A stretch of 64,000 bases of DNA from NCBI GenBank assembly GCA_030180135.1, contig CM058234.1:2914001-2978000 (forward strand), read 5' to 3'. The stretch is from Orychophragmus violaceus (taxonomy: Eukaryota; Streptophyta; Magnoliopsida; Brassicales; Brassicaceae). Shown here in pieces: positions 35,262 through 49,032 of the stretch. The notes beneath the pieces were generated by a model. It was not told the DNA's origin and did not search any database. It saw nothing but the letters and a program-made list of their open reading frames with translations. Position 1 is the first letter of the stretch, and each line of letters begins with the position of its first letter. Made by a program: the position numbers and the translations under genes.

Positions 35262-36592
35262 ATCAAATCTCTATTCCATAGTCAAGCTACTGACTTTAAA
35301 CAAGCGCTGAGTGGGAGGCAACCCACTGTTTGGTTCGTTTTTGTTTTCATTTTTCGTTTTGATTTTGGTGTTTTGATTTTTCTGTTTAAGTGTGTTCAGA
35401 GGCGTGAGAAACATGCATAATCGCACTGCATCGATCGACGCATATTGTGCATCGGTCGATGCAGTCGCGATTTATGGTTTACCGATTCGATTGCGGTTCA
35501 GACACCGGTTATCTCAATAACCGCGAGTAAGATTCGCCTTGCATCGATCGAAACCCTTGGGCATCGATCGACACAGGGCGACAACATGTAAGTAGTCTGC
35601 AACTTTCGGATGTTTCAAATTTGTTTATCTTTCTCGCCGATCCTGAGCTTGATTACACTGGGGACAATGTAGTTTAAGTGTGGGGGAGGTCGCTACTGAC
35701 GCACACTTTTGTTTTCTTAGAGTCAGTCTTTTGTTTTTCAATTGTTTTATTGAGTCAAAATCAGTACGAAACTATGATTTTTCGAGGAAATTTTTCGCTT
35801 GAACAGGAACTAAGTGACCATTGGACAGACTTGCAGAGCCTCTATGACTGTTAGAAAACCCATCACAGATCAACCTACTGAGGACACCCACATCACTTCA
35901 GGTATCCGAGGATCCTTTTACTGACTTCACCTTAATACTGACTTATTTTTCTCACCTAAGGGCTTGGTATACCTTGTGTCGGATTCCTTTGTTAGTTCTG
36001 ACACAGCCTGTAAACCTGTCCTATTTGGTTCCCTTCTCCCCTTCCATGAAAAAAAAAGTAATAAACTGAGGATGGGTTAATAACTCCGAAGTGGTCATGG
36101 GAATAGTAGCAAACACTATTATCTCTTATGCGATCCATGGAATGTGTCAAAAGTACACCCCAAAACGGGAAGAACACTGATAAAATAAAATAAAATGATA
36201 CCCAGTGGGGAAAAATCAGTTGTTAAGAAAGGGAAAAGAGAATAAAGGGACCAGAGAAAGATAGTATGGTGGTCTAGAGCTGACAAGGTAAGATTCCATG
36301 TGCCCTTTGATCGATACTCCTTAGGTAAGACCGCACTTAAATATTTGCAGAAGTCACTAGGGTGAATTTGAATGCGTGAATGTGATTGTGGAGTTTACTT
36401 GGGACAGTTGCTAAGTGTGGGAGAAGTACATTGTGGTCTTGAGTTCTGTAGGAAAGTTTTCAGTGGATTACTAAGTGAATGTGAATGCGAAAGTTCCTAA
36501 GACGAAATGAGTTTCTGTGTGTTTCAAACCTCCTCACCATGTTTTGGTTCTTTACTTGCTTGAGGGCAAGCAAGAGCTAAGTGTGGGGGACT

Positions 36593-37768
36593 TGATATAC
36601 CATGGATTTTAACCATGGTATATGTCTTATTTATTGTGTCTTATGTTATGTTTTGGAGTCTTTTAGTTATGTTTACAGGTCTAGACACGTTTGGAGCGGA
36701 ATTGGAGTTATTGGAGCATTCTGGAGCATTTTGGAGATTAAACCCGAGAGGAAGAGTTCACTGCCCGTTTCACAGACCTGTGTCGATCGACACAGAAGGT
36801 GCATCGATCGACACAAGGTCGACGCAGACAAATTCTCGGCGTTTAATGAGAAGAATTGGAAATTGTACTTTTGTCCAGAAGTTTCCCATAATTACAAAGA
36901 AGCCCCAACCGACTTTAGACCATTATATTAGGGTTTTTAAGCCATTGTTTAGGCTACGCTTTACTTACGCTTTATTTTATTTTAAGAGAGAGTTAGGGGC
37001 TGATCCTGCTCTCGAAAGAGAGAGGATTTCGAACCCCAGTTCTTTATTTGATTTTATAATATTTGGTTTTCTATTCATGATGTTTTCTGTTTCAATGATC
37101 ATGTCTGAGTAGATTACCTGTTAGGTTTAGGGATTCTCATTAGGGATTTCATGGAATTATAGGTTAATCAATATGTAGGGATTCATACTTGCTAGTTCTT
37201 TATCTAGGATTGTTCTTAATGCTTAATCTGAAGTAGCTATCCAGATTTATGATGTTAGACTGATTGATGCAACCGCAGTTGGTTGATTAGCTAGAAAGAA
37301 CCTAGATGAGCAATTGAATTACTCGCAAAGGAACTTGGTTTAATTAGATTGTGAACATATTGAACTTGGAATTAAAGCTGGTTTAATTTGTTAGTAATTG
37401 CAAAGGAATTTGGATTACTGCACTTAGACTTAGAGAATTCTCGCAACGACAGTTTGTTAATTTTATATCTGTGTTTGAGTTCTAGAACAGTTCCTAATTA
37501 GATCCCGCTTGATTGATTGTATGTGTTCCTGATTCCCTGAGAACTCCCTAGACTTAACGCTTTGCCTCCTTGCTTACAAACTCGCTACTGATTTACTTTT
37601 CTGCATTGCTTTTTATAAGTTTCTAATCATATTTGTTTTCTCCTAGTTTAATCTCTTCTGTTTTATAATCTATCGTTGACCGGAGTCCCTGTGGATTCGA
37701 TACCCTAAGTACTACAACTACATCACTGTGCATTTGCAGTTAGTATAAGGATAATTCTTGACCTATCA
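36593..37768 (+). repeat. 3' LTR of element D
   Basis: 1176 bp, same ends as the 5' copy, followed directly by the target duplication GGTTC (37769-37773). Confidence 0.9.
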
Positions 37769-37997
37769 GGTTCTCTATGCATTTCAAAAATTAACAAATA
37801 ACATGATTTACTTCTTCCTTAGCTAAAATTGTTGATTTAGTCAATTTGAGATGACAAAGATTACGTCTTTTATTTGTCTTTGATCATGTGATAGTTCCCG
37901 GATGAGTTGTTAAAGGATTCAACTAAGGTCGTGAGTGCTCTTAAGAGAAAAACCCGTTTGCTAAGTGAAGATAAGAGAGAAATTAGGTTCTTTGTAA

Positions 37998-38500
37998 TGC
38001 TGGGCCAATATTTTAATGAACATATGGTTTATAAAAAATTGTATGAATTGAAAAGAAATGGGCTTGGGCTAATAAAATTGGTGAAGCCTATTTTGCTCTC
38101 CAAACTTAAGTGAGAACTTAATTTGTCTCACATTGGAAGCAAGAGAAGTTTTGGATTCTTTCTATCTCCTATATATAGAAACCCATCACTCTCTCCAATA
38201 AATCATCCCTTCATACATATATTTCTCAACTCAAAATCCAGCAATCTCTCTCGTCTTTTTTCTTATCGTAAGTCCGAGAGTATTCATAGATTCTAAGTTC
38301 GCAGATTCTTTGATCGAGTGTCACGATCTTAGTCTCAAAGCGGTTGTATCCTGGGATTCATTATCTCATCAAACCGTAATACTGCGGGAGATATTTTGAA
38401 TTAAGGAAAGAGATCATCTCGCCTCCGCTTAGTCGTTTTTCTTAATCGTGTTTTCCATCGGTTTTTCCAAACAGTTTTTGTCTCCGTATTTTTGCGGCCT
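37998..38500 (+). repeat. 5' LTR of element A (right limit uncertain)
   Basis: Alignment with the 3' LTR holds to GCGGCCTAC at about 38500. A TATATATAG box near 38170 probably starts transcription. I could not find a primer-binding site after the LTR. Confidence 0.7.
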
Positions 38501-38802
38501 ACTGTTTTAATTCAAAATAAATCCGCTTCATTCTTATCACTTGAATCGGATTCAGAAACTGTAGAAAAACCTTTTTTCATACGATTCTACAAAACGTTTT
38601 CAAACAGTGTTCGGCGAACGCTATACGCGATTCCGCTGATCGTTTGTTCAATAAAATGATTTTTTTCACAGATTCGATAAACGATTTCCGCGAAAGCCTT
38701 TTGGTGAGTTTGCGAAACGGTATATCATACGATCTAAACTATCAATCGCTATTACAAGTCTGTTCCAAAAACTGACTTTGTTCTTCTGTTTTTTGTGAAC
38801 AT

Positions 38803-39848
38803 ATGTCTCTTACCGGTGAAAACAACGTGATCCCACCTGGTAAACAAGAGAATGATGCACTCAACACACATGGGAATGGTCTACCACTCGCTGTCCCAAC
38901 ACCAACAGTGCCTACCGCATTGATCGCTCCAGAAAAGTTTGATGGTTCCGACTTCAAACAATGGCAATCAAGGATGCATTTCTTCCTGAGCACCATGAAT
39001 CTGGACAGGTATCTCACGGAGGTCAAACCAGTTTTGCCAGATGGTAATACTGATAAGCGTTCTCTCCTAAGCGTTAAGGCGTGGATCCATGGGGATTTCC
39101 TGTGCAAAGGCTACATACAAAGCCGCCTGGTGAACGACTTGGACAAGGTCTACAACGAGATCAAAACTTCAAAGGATCTTTGGGAAACTTTGAAAAAGAA
39201 GTACAAACGTACAACGTATGCTCCGGAAAATTTGCTAGTGCAAGATTTCTCCGATTCAACATGGTGGATGAAAAGCCCATCATGGAGCAAGTGCATGAAC
39301 TTCAGATGCTTTGCCAAGAGATAGCAGATGAAGGAATGAAGATCTGTGAAACTTTCACAGTGAATTGTTTCGTCGAGAAGCTTCCCCCCAGTTGGAAAGA
39401 CTTCAAAAACTATCTTGATCACAAGCAGAAATCGCTAACTTTGGCAAATCTGATTTCCAGGCTGCAAAATGAGTCTTTGAAGCGCAAGGGCAAGAAAGAA
39501 ATGTACGCCAAGGCTGAAATGTATCCTTCCCACAATGCCAACATGGCTGAGTACAAAGGAAAAGGCAAGGGCAAAGGGAAAATCATTCCGACCAAAGGTG
39601 CACCAAATAAGATGGCTCCTCAGTCATCCACTTCTTTTAAGAAGGAAGGTCCTCGGGAAAGTTTGTTGGGAAATGCACCTACTGCAACAAAAAGGGACAC
39701 AAAGCTGCAGAATGTCCCCGAAAATCTAAGGATCTCAAAGCTCAAGTCAACTTGACTGAAGAAGACCTATATGCGGTGGTCACTGAAGCAAACGTGGCTG
39801 AAGATAATGCGGATAATCCCAAAACGTGGTGGTATGACACCGGTGCCA
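38803..39848 (+). pseudogene. Copia gag and start of protease, element A
   Basis: Starts MSLTGENNVIPPGKQ and has the Copia gag core (EKFDGSDFKQWQSRMHFFLS, RYLTEV, LWETLKKKY). The frame slips near 39235 and continues in another frame (ARFLRFNMVDEKPIMEQ ... CFVEKLPPSWKDF), then slips again near 39655. There a CCHC zinc knuckle is found (C-TY-C-NKKG-H-KAAE-C). It runs into VVTEAN...WWYDTGA, the protease active site, where element B interrupts it. Confidence 0.8.
39734..39848 (+). repeat. Left copy of a 115-bp duplication flanking element B
   Basis: Identical to 53681-53795 except for one base (g at 39842, t at 53789). The difference changes the protease active-site triplet from DTG on the left to DTC on the right. 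Confidence 0.9.
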
Positions 39849-41055
39849 TGATATATCATGGTTTTTACTAGTTTTAGGCCATGATATAAGTGTGTTTTAG
39901 TGTCTTTTGTGTTCTTTTAGAGTCTTTTACAGGTATAATCAGGTTTGGAGCATACTTGGTGATTATGGCACTTTTTGGAGATTTTTGGAGTGATTGGCTG
40001 AGAGATAGAGTTCACTGTCCGAAACAGAGGAATGCGTCGATCGTTGCACACCTGCAACGATCGTTGCACCAGCGAGATGGGCCAAAACTCGGCGATTTAT
40101 AAAGAGTCAAGATATTGCACTTTGATCCATAAGTTCCTGATATTTACAAAGAAGCCCCTGGCCGAGATTAGACCTATATAATAGAGTTTTTGGTGTTTTA
40201 ATTAGATACGTTTTACATTACGCTTTGATAATTAAGAGCAGAGGATTTTTAGAGCTTTTGGGGCTGATCTGAACCTTTACTTCATCTGTATTTGGAGAAG
40301 ATTTCGAACCCCTTTTACTCTTATTCTTTTATGCAATTTATTCATCATATGATTATGTTTTCATTATCTATGTCTGAGTAGATTCCTTGTTAGGTTTAGG
40401 GTTTCTCACATAGGATTTCATGACTTGCTAGACTTGTTAAATTCAGTTAAGGATTCATAACTATATCTGTTCTTCAATCTAATTGTGCTTAAAGCTAGTT
40501 CTAACCTGATCAATTAGAATCTAGATCTTAGGTTGCTAAATACATCACGGAAGTGGGGTTTAGGAATTTGAACTAATTAGGTTGAGCAATTAAACTACCC
40601 GCAAACGAAAGTTTGGTTTAGGATAATTGTGAACATATCAAACCTGGAGTTAATGCTAGTTTAATCTGTTAGTTCTCGCAAACGAAAGTTTGGTTTGCTG
40701 CACTTAGACTTAGAGAATTATCGCAAAGGAATTTGGTTAGTTCTATATCTGTGTTTTGAGTTCTAGAACTGTGCTTAATTAGATCCTTACTGAATGAACT
40801 GTCTGCTTGTCTGATTTCCTGAGAACGCCCTAGACTTAGCGCTTTTAATTACTTGCTTTCACAACCGTTAATCTCTGCTACTGATTTACTTTCTCGCACC
40901 GCTTTTAATTCAATCACATTGTTTTCTTTCTAGTATTAATCCGTTTCGTACTATTGAATACCAGAGTCCCTGTGGATTCGATAACCCTATATACTACAGC
41001 TACTGAACTGTGCACTTGCAGTTAGAGAATAAAGATTAAAACTTACAACCTATCA
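39849..41055 (+). repeat. 5' LTR of element B
   Basis: 1207 bp. Carries the 16-bp perfect palindrome TGCAACGATCGTTGCA (40053-40068) next to a second CGATCG copy. Confidence 0.88.
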
Positions 41056-41328
41056 AGTTTTTGGCCCCGTTGCCGGGGACTCTTAGAGTCTTCGATAGGA
41101 CCGAACTTAGGGTTTTACTAGGATTTTTCGTTTTCTTTTCGTTTTTGCTTTTTTTTTTTTTTTTTTTTTTAGTTACTGATTTTCTCTGATTTCTCTCTGT
41201 CGCAGGTACCAATATCGCACTGCGTCGATCGTTGCATTCTTAGCATCGATCGTCACTAGGCGATTCAGAGATTGAAACGATCGTTGCACTGATAGCATCG
41301 ATCGTTGCCCGACGATTACAGACAGTTT

Positions 41329-43965
41329 ATGCAGACGCAGAAAACTAGAAGTAATCCGAACTTGGACTTAGTTAATCTCAATCTTGAAGAACTTGGACGT
41401 CTAGAAAGAACTATCATAAGAGAAAAGAGAGAAAGAATGGTACGAGAACGTCTGATCTTGATACCAGATGCTGAAGGTGTCCTGAGGGATCCGGAAAACA
41501 ATCCTTACAATGCTGCTGGGTAGAGGATTGATGGTGATGGACGAGTGATCCCAGACCCTCCTGAGCAACCGCAACAGGAGCAGAACCAGGGTCAAAGACA
41601 GGCCCAAGGTAGAGAGCTGATTGTTCATGAGAGGACTTTAGCTGACTACAACAGACCGGATGAGTTTCATAGAAACCGGTCAGCTTTAGTGCTTCCTGCT
41701 TTTGAGAGGAATGATTTTGAGGTCAAAACCATCTACTACTCGATGATAAGACAGAATGCATTTCATGGACATCCAACAGAGCAGCCTATGGACCACATTG
41801 ATTCGTTTGAGGACATAATCAATGGCATGAAGTATGATGGAGTTTGCCAGGATTATCTGTTCCTTAAGCTCTTTCCTTACAGTCTCGCTGGAGACGCTGC
41901 TGCATGGCTGAAGCAACTGCCACCTGGACAGTTTACTACTTGGGCAGCACTGAAAAGTGAGTTCCTGAGACATTTCTATGATGATGCGCGTTCAGACCAG
42001 TCTAGACAGGACATACTCACATTTTCCCAAGGAGCTGTGGAGCCTTTGAAAGCTGCCTGGATGAGATTTAAGAAGTACCAGCGTGACTGCCCACACCATG
42101 GATTCACTGAAGTGCAGTTATTTGGTATCTTTTTCAGAGGGATAGATCTGCCATATCAGTCTGCACTGGATAACTCCAGTAATGCGAACTTCAACACCAG
42201 GACTCCTACACAAGCTAAGCAGTTGATTGAGAACCTAGTTGGCAGCAACAGTTGCAAGACTATGGATGAGAGGAGGAAGAAATCTGGTGGAAGTGTAGAG
42301 AATACAGAGATGATTGAATTGAGATCTAGGATGGACACAATCTACAACCTCCTGACTAATAAGAAGGCTGTCCATTTTGCTCAAGATGTTGAGGTAATTC
42401 AGAATGAGGAGGACACTCAGGAAGAAGATGTGAATTACATTGGAGGATCTGGTTTCCAAGGTAACAGATTTGGTAATTAGCAGGGTAACAGATTCTTCAC
42501 CCAAGGACAGAAGAGTGCCTTCACAGGCAATCAAAACTCTTTTGGACAGACTAGTGGTTTTCAGAAACCCTTTGGACAAAGTTCTCAGAGAACCTATGGA
42601 TCTACATCTTATCAGACTCCTCCTGCACCTACAGCTCATGAGAGTAGGGTGGAAGCAATGTTTGAACAACTAATGGAGAGTCAGACCAAGAGTACTGTGG
42701 AAAGCAACAAGAAGATAGATGCTGTCTATGAGAACCTCAATGGAAAGTTTGAGACGCTGAACACTCACATGAAGCAGTTGGATACTCAGGTGAGTCAGAT
42801 TTCCAGCTCTATGAAGGGAAAAGGAGTAGCAGACACTCATATTAAAGCCTGGTCTGTGTGCATTAATGATGGATCTCACCTAGGTGAAAAATTTGAGCTA
42901 AGTACAGCTGAATTGGTGAGGGAAGAAGAAATCTCGGATTTTTGTGAAAAAGTCTCGGGTGGAAACTGCAGCATTGCAACGATCGACACACACCTAGCAT
43001 CGATCGTTGCAGGTCGTGAGCAGACAGAACTGTCGGATGATAATGGAATAGATGCTGACTTGGAGCTTGATCGCCTATTCCCTGGAGTTTCTGAGATCTC
43101 TCAACAGGAGATTTATGCGCAGATTGTTAGACAACACTCCTCAGTATCTGAGGTGATTAAGCAGGAAATTGAAGAGCTTAAGAAGCTAGAGGAAATTGGT
43201 GAAGAATTGGAAGAAATTCCATCTTCTGATGATCCACCTTATCATCCATGTGTGCAGAGGTATTTGAACAAGATGCTGCCTCTAGATGAAGAGCTGAGAG
43301 ACTGGGTGATTGTAGTTCCTCAACATATAAGTGATGTTCTGCTGACAAAGATCCCGAAGAAGCTGCCTGACCCTGGAGTCTTTGTGCTTAACTGCTCCAT
43401 CTTCGAGGACAGTTTTAGACGCTCTCTGTGTGACTTAGGGGCTGCTGGAAGTTTGATGCCATACTCTGTGGCAGAGAAGCTGGGTATGCTGGATTTTTCT
43501 CCCACTAGGACCTCTCTTGTCCTAGCTGATCAGTCTATACGAGTTCCGGAAGGACTCTTAAAAGACATTCCAGTGAGAGTTGGAAACTACTTAGTTCCGA
43601 CAGACTTCCTTGTGCTGAAGTATGACTGCGATCCTGATGAAGCATTGCTGCTTGGAAGATCATTCTTGGCTACAGCAGGAGCTGTGATTGATGTTAGAAA
43701 AAGTCTAATAGACCTCCACCTGGGAGATGATCCGCTGCGATATGAGATGGAGAAGCCGCGAAAGCCACTGATAGATGGGCAGACATTCATAATCATGGAT
43801 GCAGATGATGAGCAGCCGAGTGACACTGTGATCCTAGATCCTGGAGCACATTTTACTCCATCTTTTCTTGGACATGAGCATTCTGCAACAGCCTACTCGC
43901 CACCTTGGATGAGGAGACTTGGACAGAGACAGAAAAAGTCTCTGTTGGGATCTCCTGGTGCCTGA
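41329..43965 (+). pseudogene. Athila gag-protease of element B with two in-frame stops
   Basis: One continuous frame from the ATG at 41329 to the stop at 43965, broken only by TAG at 41521 and TAG at 42478. Gag core: a retrotransposon-gag domain (YSLAGDAAAWLKQLPPGQF, FRHFYDDARS-like block, LYIFFRGI-like block). Next comes GSGFQGNRFGN, a coiled-coil (KIDAVYENLNGKFETLNTHM), an acidic linker, then an aspartic-protease fold with LCDLGAAGSLMP and LLGRSFLATAGAVIDV. After YSPPWMRRLGQRQKKSLL it ends. The protease region is well kept, but no polymerase follows. Confidence 0.85.
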
Positions 43966-45055
43966 AAATTCTTGTCCGTCCGGTCAAGCTATTGACCTTA
44001 AACAAGCGCTGTGTGGGAGGCAACCCACCATTAGGTACTGGTGTTTTTCTACTTAATTTTTGGTGTTCTTGTTAGGATTTTACGTTTGTTTTTGTTTTTG
44101 GTGAGTTTATGTTGCAGGTCTCGGGCAAATTCGCAGTGCGTCGATCGACGCACTTCTGTGTCGATCGTCACAACACGATCGGAATCGCATTGCAGCGATC
44201 GTTGCGCTCCTGAGCAACGATCGACCATACACGAAAATCGCCAAGTAACGGTCGGTGCACTTAGTGCAACGATCGATGCATGAGCGACAGAGGTAAACCC
44301 GACAGAACTCAACAGAACTTTAACAATTTTTCTTTTCTTTTTACCAATCCTTCGCTTGACACTACTGGGGACAGTGTGTCTTAAGTGTGGGGGAGGTGTT
44401 ACTGACTTTTGTTTTCTGTTTTCTTAAGAGTCAGTCCGTTTTTCAAAAAAAATTTGTTTTATTGAGTCAAAATTGTTTAAGTAAGAAACTATGATTTTCT
44501 GAGGAGATTTACAAGACTTGCAGGAACTTAAGTAACCATTGAGATGAAGTTGCAGGATCTATCTCTGACTATTAGAAAACCCCATCACAGATCAACCTAC
44601 TGGGAACACCCACATCACTTCAGGTATCAGAGGATCCTTTTACTGACTTCAACTTAATACTGACTTAGATTTCTCACCTAAGGGCTTGGTATACTCTGTG
44701 TCGGATTCCCTGTTAGTTCTGACACAACCTGTCAACCTATCCTATTTAGTTCCCTTCTCCCCTTCTATAAAGTAAAAAAAAAGATAATAAACTGAGGATG
44801 AGTTAGTAACTCCGAAGTGGTCATGGGAATGGTAGCAAACACTATTTTCTCTCATGTGATCCATGGAATGTGTCCAAAGTACACCCCATAACGGGAAGAA
44901 CACTGATAAAAAAAATAAAATGATACCCAATGGGGAAAAATCAGTTGTTAAAGAAGGGAAAGAGAAGAAAGGGACTAGAGAAAGATAGTATGGTGGTCTA
45001 GAGCTGATAAGGTAAGAATCCATGTGCTCTTTGATCGATACTCCTTAGGTGAGAC
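43966..45055 (+). other. 3' noncoding part of element B, left of element C
   Basis: Holds the conserved Athila segment ACAAGCGCTGTGTGGGAGGC, a cluster of five or more CGATCG-core motifs (44140-44285) and a GTGTGGGGGAGGT tract near 44385. The same order of blocks occurs in element D (35290-36300). No ORF of note. Confidence 0.7.
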
Positions 45056-45694
45056 TGTTGGATAGTTTAGTGTCTCCTGATTCAATTCTCAGATTGATTC
45101 ATCCTACTAAACATGCAGATCTAGGTTCTCTTGATTAGAAACATAATAGATCTCACCTGTTACCTTGTTTATGCAGCGGAATGGAAGGTACGGGTCAGAG
45201 ATCAGCAGAACCACCAAGAGATGGATCCTCCAAAGGCTCACACACGCACGCACAGGAAAGTGGCTGCTAGACCGAAGAGGAGGGAGGCCGCAGAGAGAGA
45301 GATCAGAGGCGCAGAAGAGGCTTAGGGAAATAAGAGCTAGGTCAAGTTTTTAATTAAAAACCCTTGTCCAGTCTTGTTGGGCCTTTTGGGCCCAATTCCC
45401 AGTCTGATTAAATCCCTTAGATTTAATCAGGCCCTTTAATCTCTCTCTTAATACAGTAAATGCCTAGCACTTTTACCGTACTTTTGCTAAACCGTTCCTT
45501 CGTATTTTCCCGTTAGCTTAGGCGTGTGACCCATATGGGATCATATAATAAAGGCAATAAATCCGAGATTTATAGATCATGAGCGGACTCTAGCAAGCCA
45601 TCATGACCCCCAGTATTATATGACTTATGTCTGATCATTGACATACTCTTACTTTTTAGAGACAGTACAGAGATTACTGGACATAATTCCAACA
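45056..45694 (-). repeat. LTR of element C (3' LTR in element orientation)
   Basis: 639 bp; preceded by GAGAC and followed by ATCTCCCACTTG, the complement of a purine tract. Confidence 0.9.
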
Positions 45695-48600
45695 ATCTCC
45701 CACTTGAACTGGAATCTCTGTATTCATTAGTCATAAGGCAAGATTAGTGTCATCCTTATAAAGTCTAATCATGTTCATCGGACTCTGATTTGATACTGAC
45801 AATCCAAACGACTCGGGACAGTCCGTTTGAGCATGGCCATGCATTTTCCAGTATTCAAATCTCCGATTGGCCTAGAGATATTCACTCCATTTATATTGGA
45901 AGGACAAATCCCGTCTTGTTCCATCACTGTAAACTACTCATTTCATAATACACCCAAACAAGGTCCTTATAACTATCGCTTAACGACAGTGTTAGACAAT
46001 GATCAAAGCGCATCAGTTAATGTGCAGTCACATGCATGCGAACTCAGGTCTAAGGACTATACTCTATAGTCGTAGTAAGAATCTCTTATGACACAGATAT
46101 AAATATCCTGAAGAGTTCTTATAAGCGGGTCTTGTCCGGTCGTATGTACCCCTACATACACCTATGTACTGACTTTGATGCCGCACATCTATGACACACT
46201 GAGACTTTGTCATAAGTCACATACCAATCTAGTCTCACACGGTTGTTGGTGTTCCATTTCAACAACCTTCGACTAGGGACAGGATGATATAAGCCATCTA
46301 TCAAATATAGGGTCTCATGATCAAGCTAAATGACTTTGATGACTCAAGATCAAGTCACTTACTTCGATGACCTATAAAATGGTTCATATCATTTTGGAAC
46401 GATTATTTCATCACAGTTAAAATAATCTTGAAATAATAATTTTATTAAACACCTAAAAATGTTTTACAAGAACATATCAATAACTAAATAAAGCCCTTTA
46501 CTAACTCCCACTGAAATTAAGACTACATCTTAATTTCACTTATCCTACAGCAACAGTCCGCGACTCGTGCTTAGGCCTAAGGAGTGGCTTCGTTAATAGA
46601 TTAGCAACGTTCTCATTCGTTGAAACTTGCTGATCTACTTAACATCTCTGTCATTTATCTCACGGAATAGGTTATACCTACTCTCAAGGTGTTTGGACCT
46701 CTGATGTGCAGCTAGTCTCATCTATGCTGGGAATCACATCAAGTTCAGTGACGAACTCTTCTTTCCAAACAACCTCTTTCGCCGCTTCCCAAGCTGCGAA
46801 ATGTTCAGCTTAAGTCATGGAGTCAGCAACAGTGCCTTGCACCGCCAGATAGACACAAGATATAACCGGACTGTGACCGGAAATCATCTTTGTCCGTTGG
46901 AAACTTGCCTTTCAGACTCTATCGACTTGTAGCACCTCACTTTCTCCGTAAATCAAGAACTTATCCTAAGTATTCCTCAAATACTTTAGGATATTCTTTA
47001 CGGCAATCCAGTGATTCTTTTCTGGATTTGACTGGTCTTTACTTGTCTTGCTTAACATTAAAACAACATCAAACAAGTACGTTTCATGGCATACATGATA
47101 GATCCAATTGCCGACGCATATGGAATCTCATCCATGCATTTGAGCTCGGCAGTTATCGTAGGATACTGTATCTTGCTTAACTTAATGCCATGTGACATTG
47201 GCATAAAACCATTCTTGGATTGCTCAAAACGTGTAGGACTTTGTCAATGTAAGAATCCTGACTTTGTCCTACCAGCTCTTCTGGATCTCTATCTTTAGAT
47301 CCAGAATCCAAGAACTACGTGGCTTTACCCATGTCAATCACAAAACCAACTCCCAAGCCAGTCCTTTACCGACTGCAGTATTGGGACGTTATTTCCGAGA
47401 ATCAGTATGTCATCGACATACAAATTGAGAAATGCAACATCGCCCCCACTTATCTATTAGTAAACGCACAGTTCCATTTCGTTCCTGTTCAAGTCAAAAC
47501 CTTGACTACTTCAACAGAACGAAGATTCCAACTCCGATATGTTTGCTTCCATCCATGAATGGATCGATGAAGCTAACTTACACAAAATGTAATTTTTTCG
47601 GAGTCCGGGCTCACTTTCGCTGCTTTGAATTTTGCAGATTCGTCGCTTTCAATGATCATCAGATCATGCGAACTTTCAATGATTATCAGGTTCAACATAT
47701 TCCGAGAAATCACTCTCGGATTAGTGACTGATTCATTCATATCTGCGAACTTCAGGCTCTACAGGTGTAGATTCTACAGAAATCTGTAAGTCCATCCGCT
47801 GCTCTCCCTCAACAGGTTGAGCAGCCTCCTGTATTTCTCGAATTTCTTCGAGTTATACTTTTACTCCCACTGTTCTTCTTGGAAAGTAACTTCCCTTCTT
47901 AGAAAACAGAATGGACGTAAAAGTAACAAGCCTTGGTTTCCCTAGGACAACCAGCGAAGTAGCACAACTACAAATACTCAGTAAAGACGAATTTGGATCG
48001 ATTCCAATCCATATTTACGTGGTGTCTTTCAACTGATATTGGTGGAACTATTTCAGCGTAAACTTAGATATTTCTATAGCGTTATTCTTCAAGAATATCA
48101 TGGAAGATTCGTGTGACTCATCTTTAATCATTTCTAATAAGATCTGATTCTTTCTCACAGAAATACCTCAAGGTTTTCAGGAGAATTGAGTTGTGAAACG
48201 ACTTCACACTCATTCAGATGATCACACCATTAATGACTCAAGTATTCTCACTCGTGATCTAATCCAGAGTCTTAATACTTTTGTCACTCAGATTCTATAC
48301 CTCATTCTGGAACTCTTTCGACCATGTCAAAGAATTCCGACTTGTGTCTCATCAAGTGAACTCAGTCTTACTCACTGAAGTAATCAGTAGAGACAATGAA
48401 GTATAGGAAATTTTCTCTGGCATTACTGCTCATCGGGCCTCATACATGAGTATGTTCAAGGTCCAACAAGCCTTTGGGCTTTTCTCTAGCTCGGCTAAGA
48501 TGGGCCCTTTGTCTTTTGGTTCAGTAAGCAGAATTCAAGTCTCATAAGATATCGTATCAAATGAGCCCAACAGTCCATAACTATGGGATTTCTGAATCCG

Positions 48601-49032
48601 ACTTACTCCATGTGACCAAGACTTTTATGCCAAGAAAAATCAGGTTTAATTCATCAAATTTAAACCAATTCGGTATTTATGTTACATTTAGGCACTCTTT
48701 GGTTTAAGATATAAAACTCATTCCTTGAATAGGGTGCTACAATTAATATTTCATTAAGATCAAAAGAACAAAACTTGTCTTTTATCAAAATGAAAGACAT
48801 TCAAATTCTTACAAGAAAATGAAAAACAACTCTGCTTAAAGCAGGTACATTGTAGCAATTACTTAATAAAACCAAGCCTCGAAGGCATCTACAAGTGAAA
48901 ATCCTACGGCTGAGGCAGCGTCCATAGCTCCTTCCAGACATGTAGATCCACTTGTCCTTCCTTCAACATTCTACTGTTGCTTAGGCTCTGCATATTATCA
49001 CAAATATCAGTGCCACAACCAGTATCCAATAC
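45695..49032 (-). pseudogene. Degenerate pol region of element C
   Basis: Directly after the gag stop, in the same frame, the protease site VLDTGCGTDIC is readable, and the frame ends at about 48908. Farther down only scraps remain, for example NVANLLTKPL of the RNase H end near 46600. The available length (about 3.2 kb) with no frame over 100 codons means that integrase and RT are deleted or mutated. Confidence 0.65.

Larger units (their letters stand above)
32460..37768 (+). mobile_element. Element D: non-autonomous Athila-type (Gypsy) LTR retrotransposon
   Basis: Both LTRs run TGATATACCATGG...CCTATCA (32460-33641 and 36593-37768). Each side carries the 5-bp target duplication GGTTC. A primer-binding site, TGGCGCCGTTGCCGGGGA (33648-33665), fits the tRNA-Asp primer used by Athila. 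A polypurine tract, GTGTGGGGGA, lies just before the 3' LTR. The only coding sequence is a truncated gag; there is no protease, RT or integrase. The LTRs differ by roughly 2-3% by eye, including an 11-bp indel near their start. It sits just left of the DPH2 duplicate. Confidence 0.9.

Noticed and set aside
37988..38002. A 5-bp target duplication for element A
   Set aside because: Comparison with intact DPH2 shows no repeated bases at the two borders and a small loss on the right.
45131..45353. 64- and 62-residue frames in the LTRs of element C (again at 51679-51901) as small proteins
   Set aside because: Both copies are LTR sequence; identity reflects LTR duplication at insertion, not selection on a protein.
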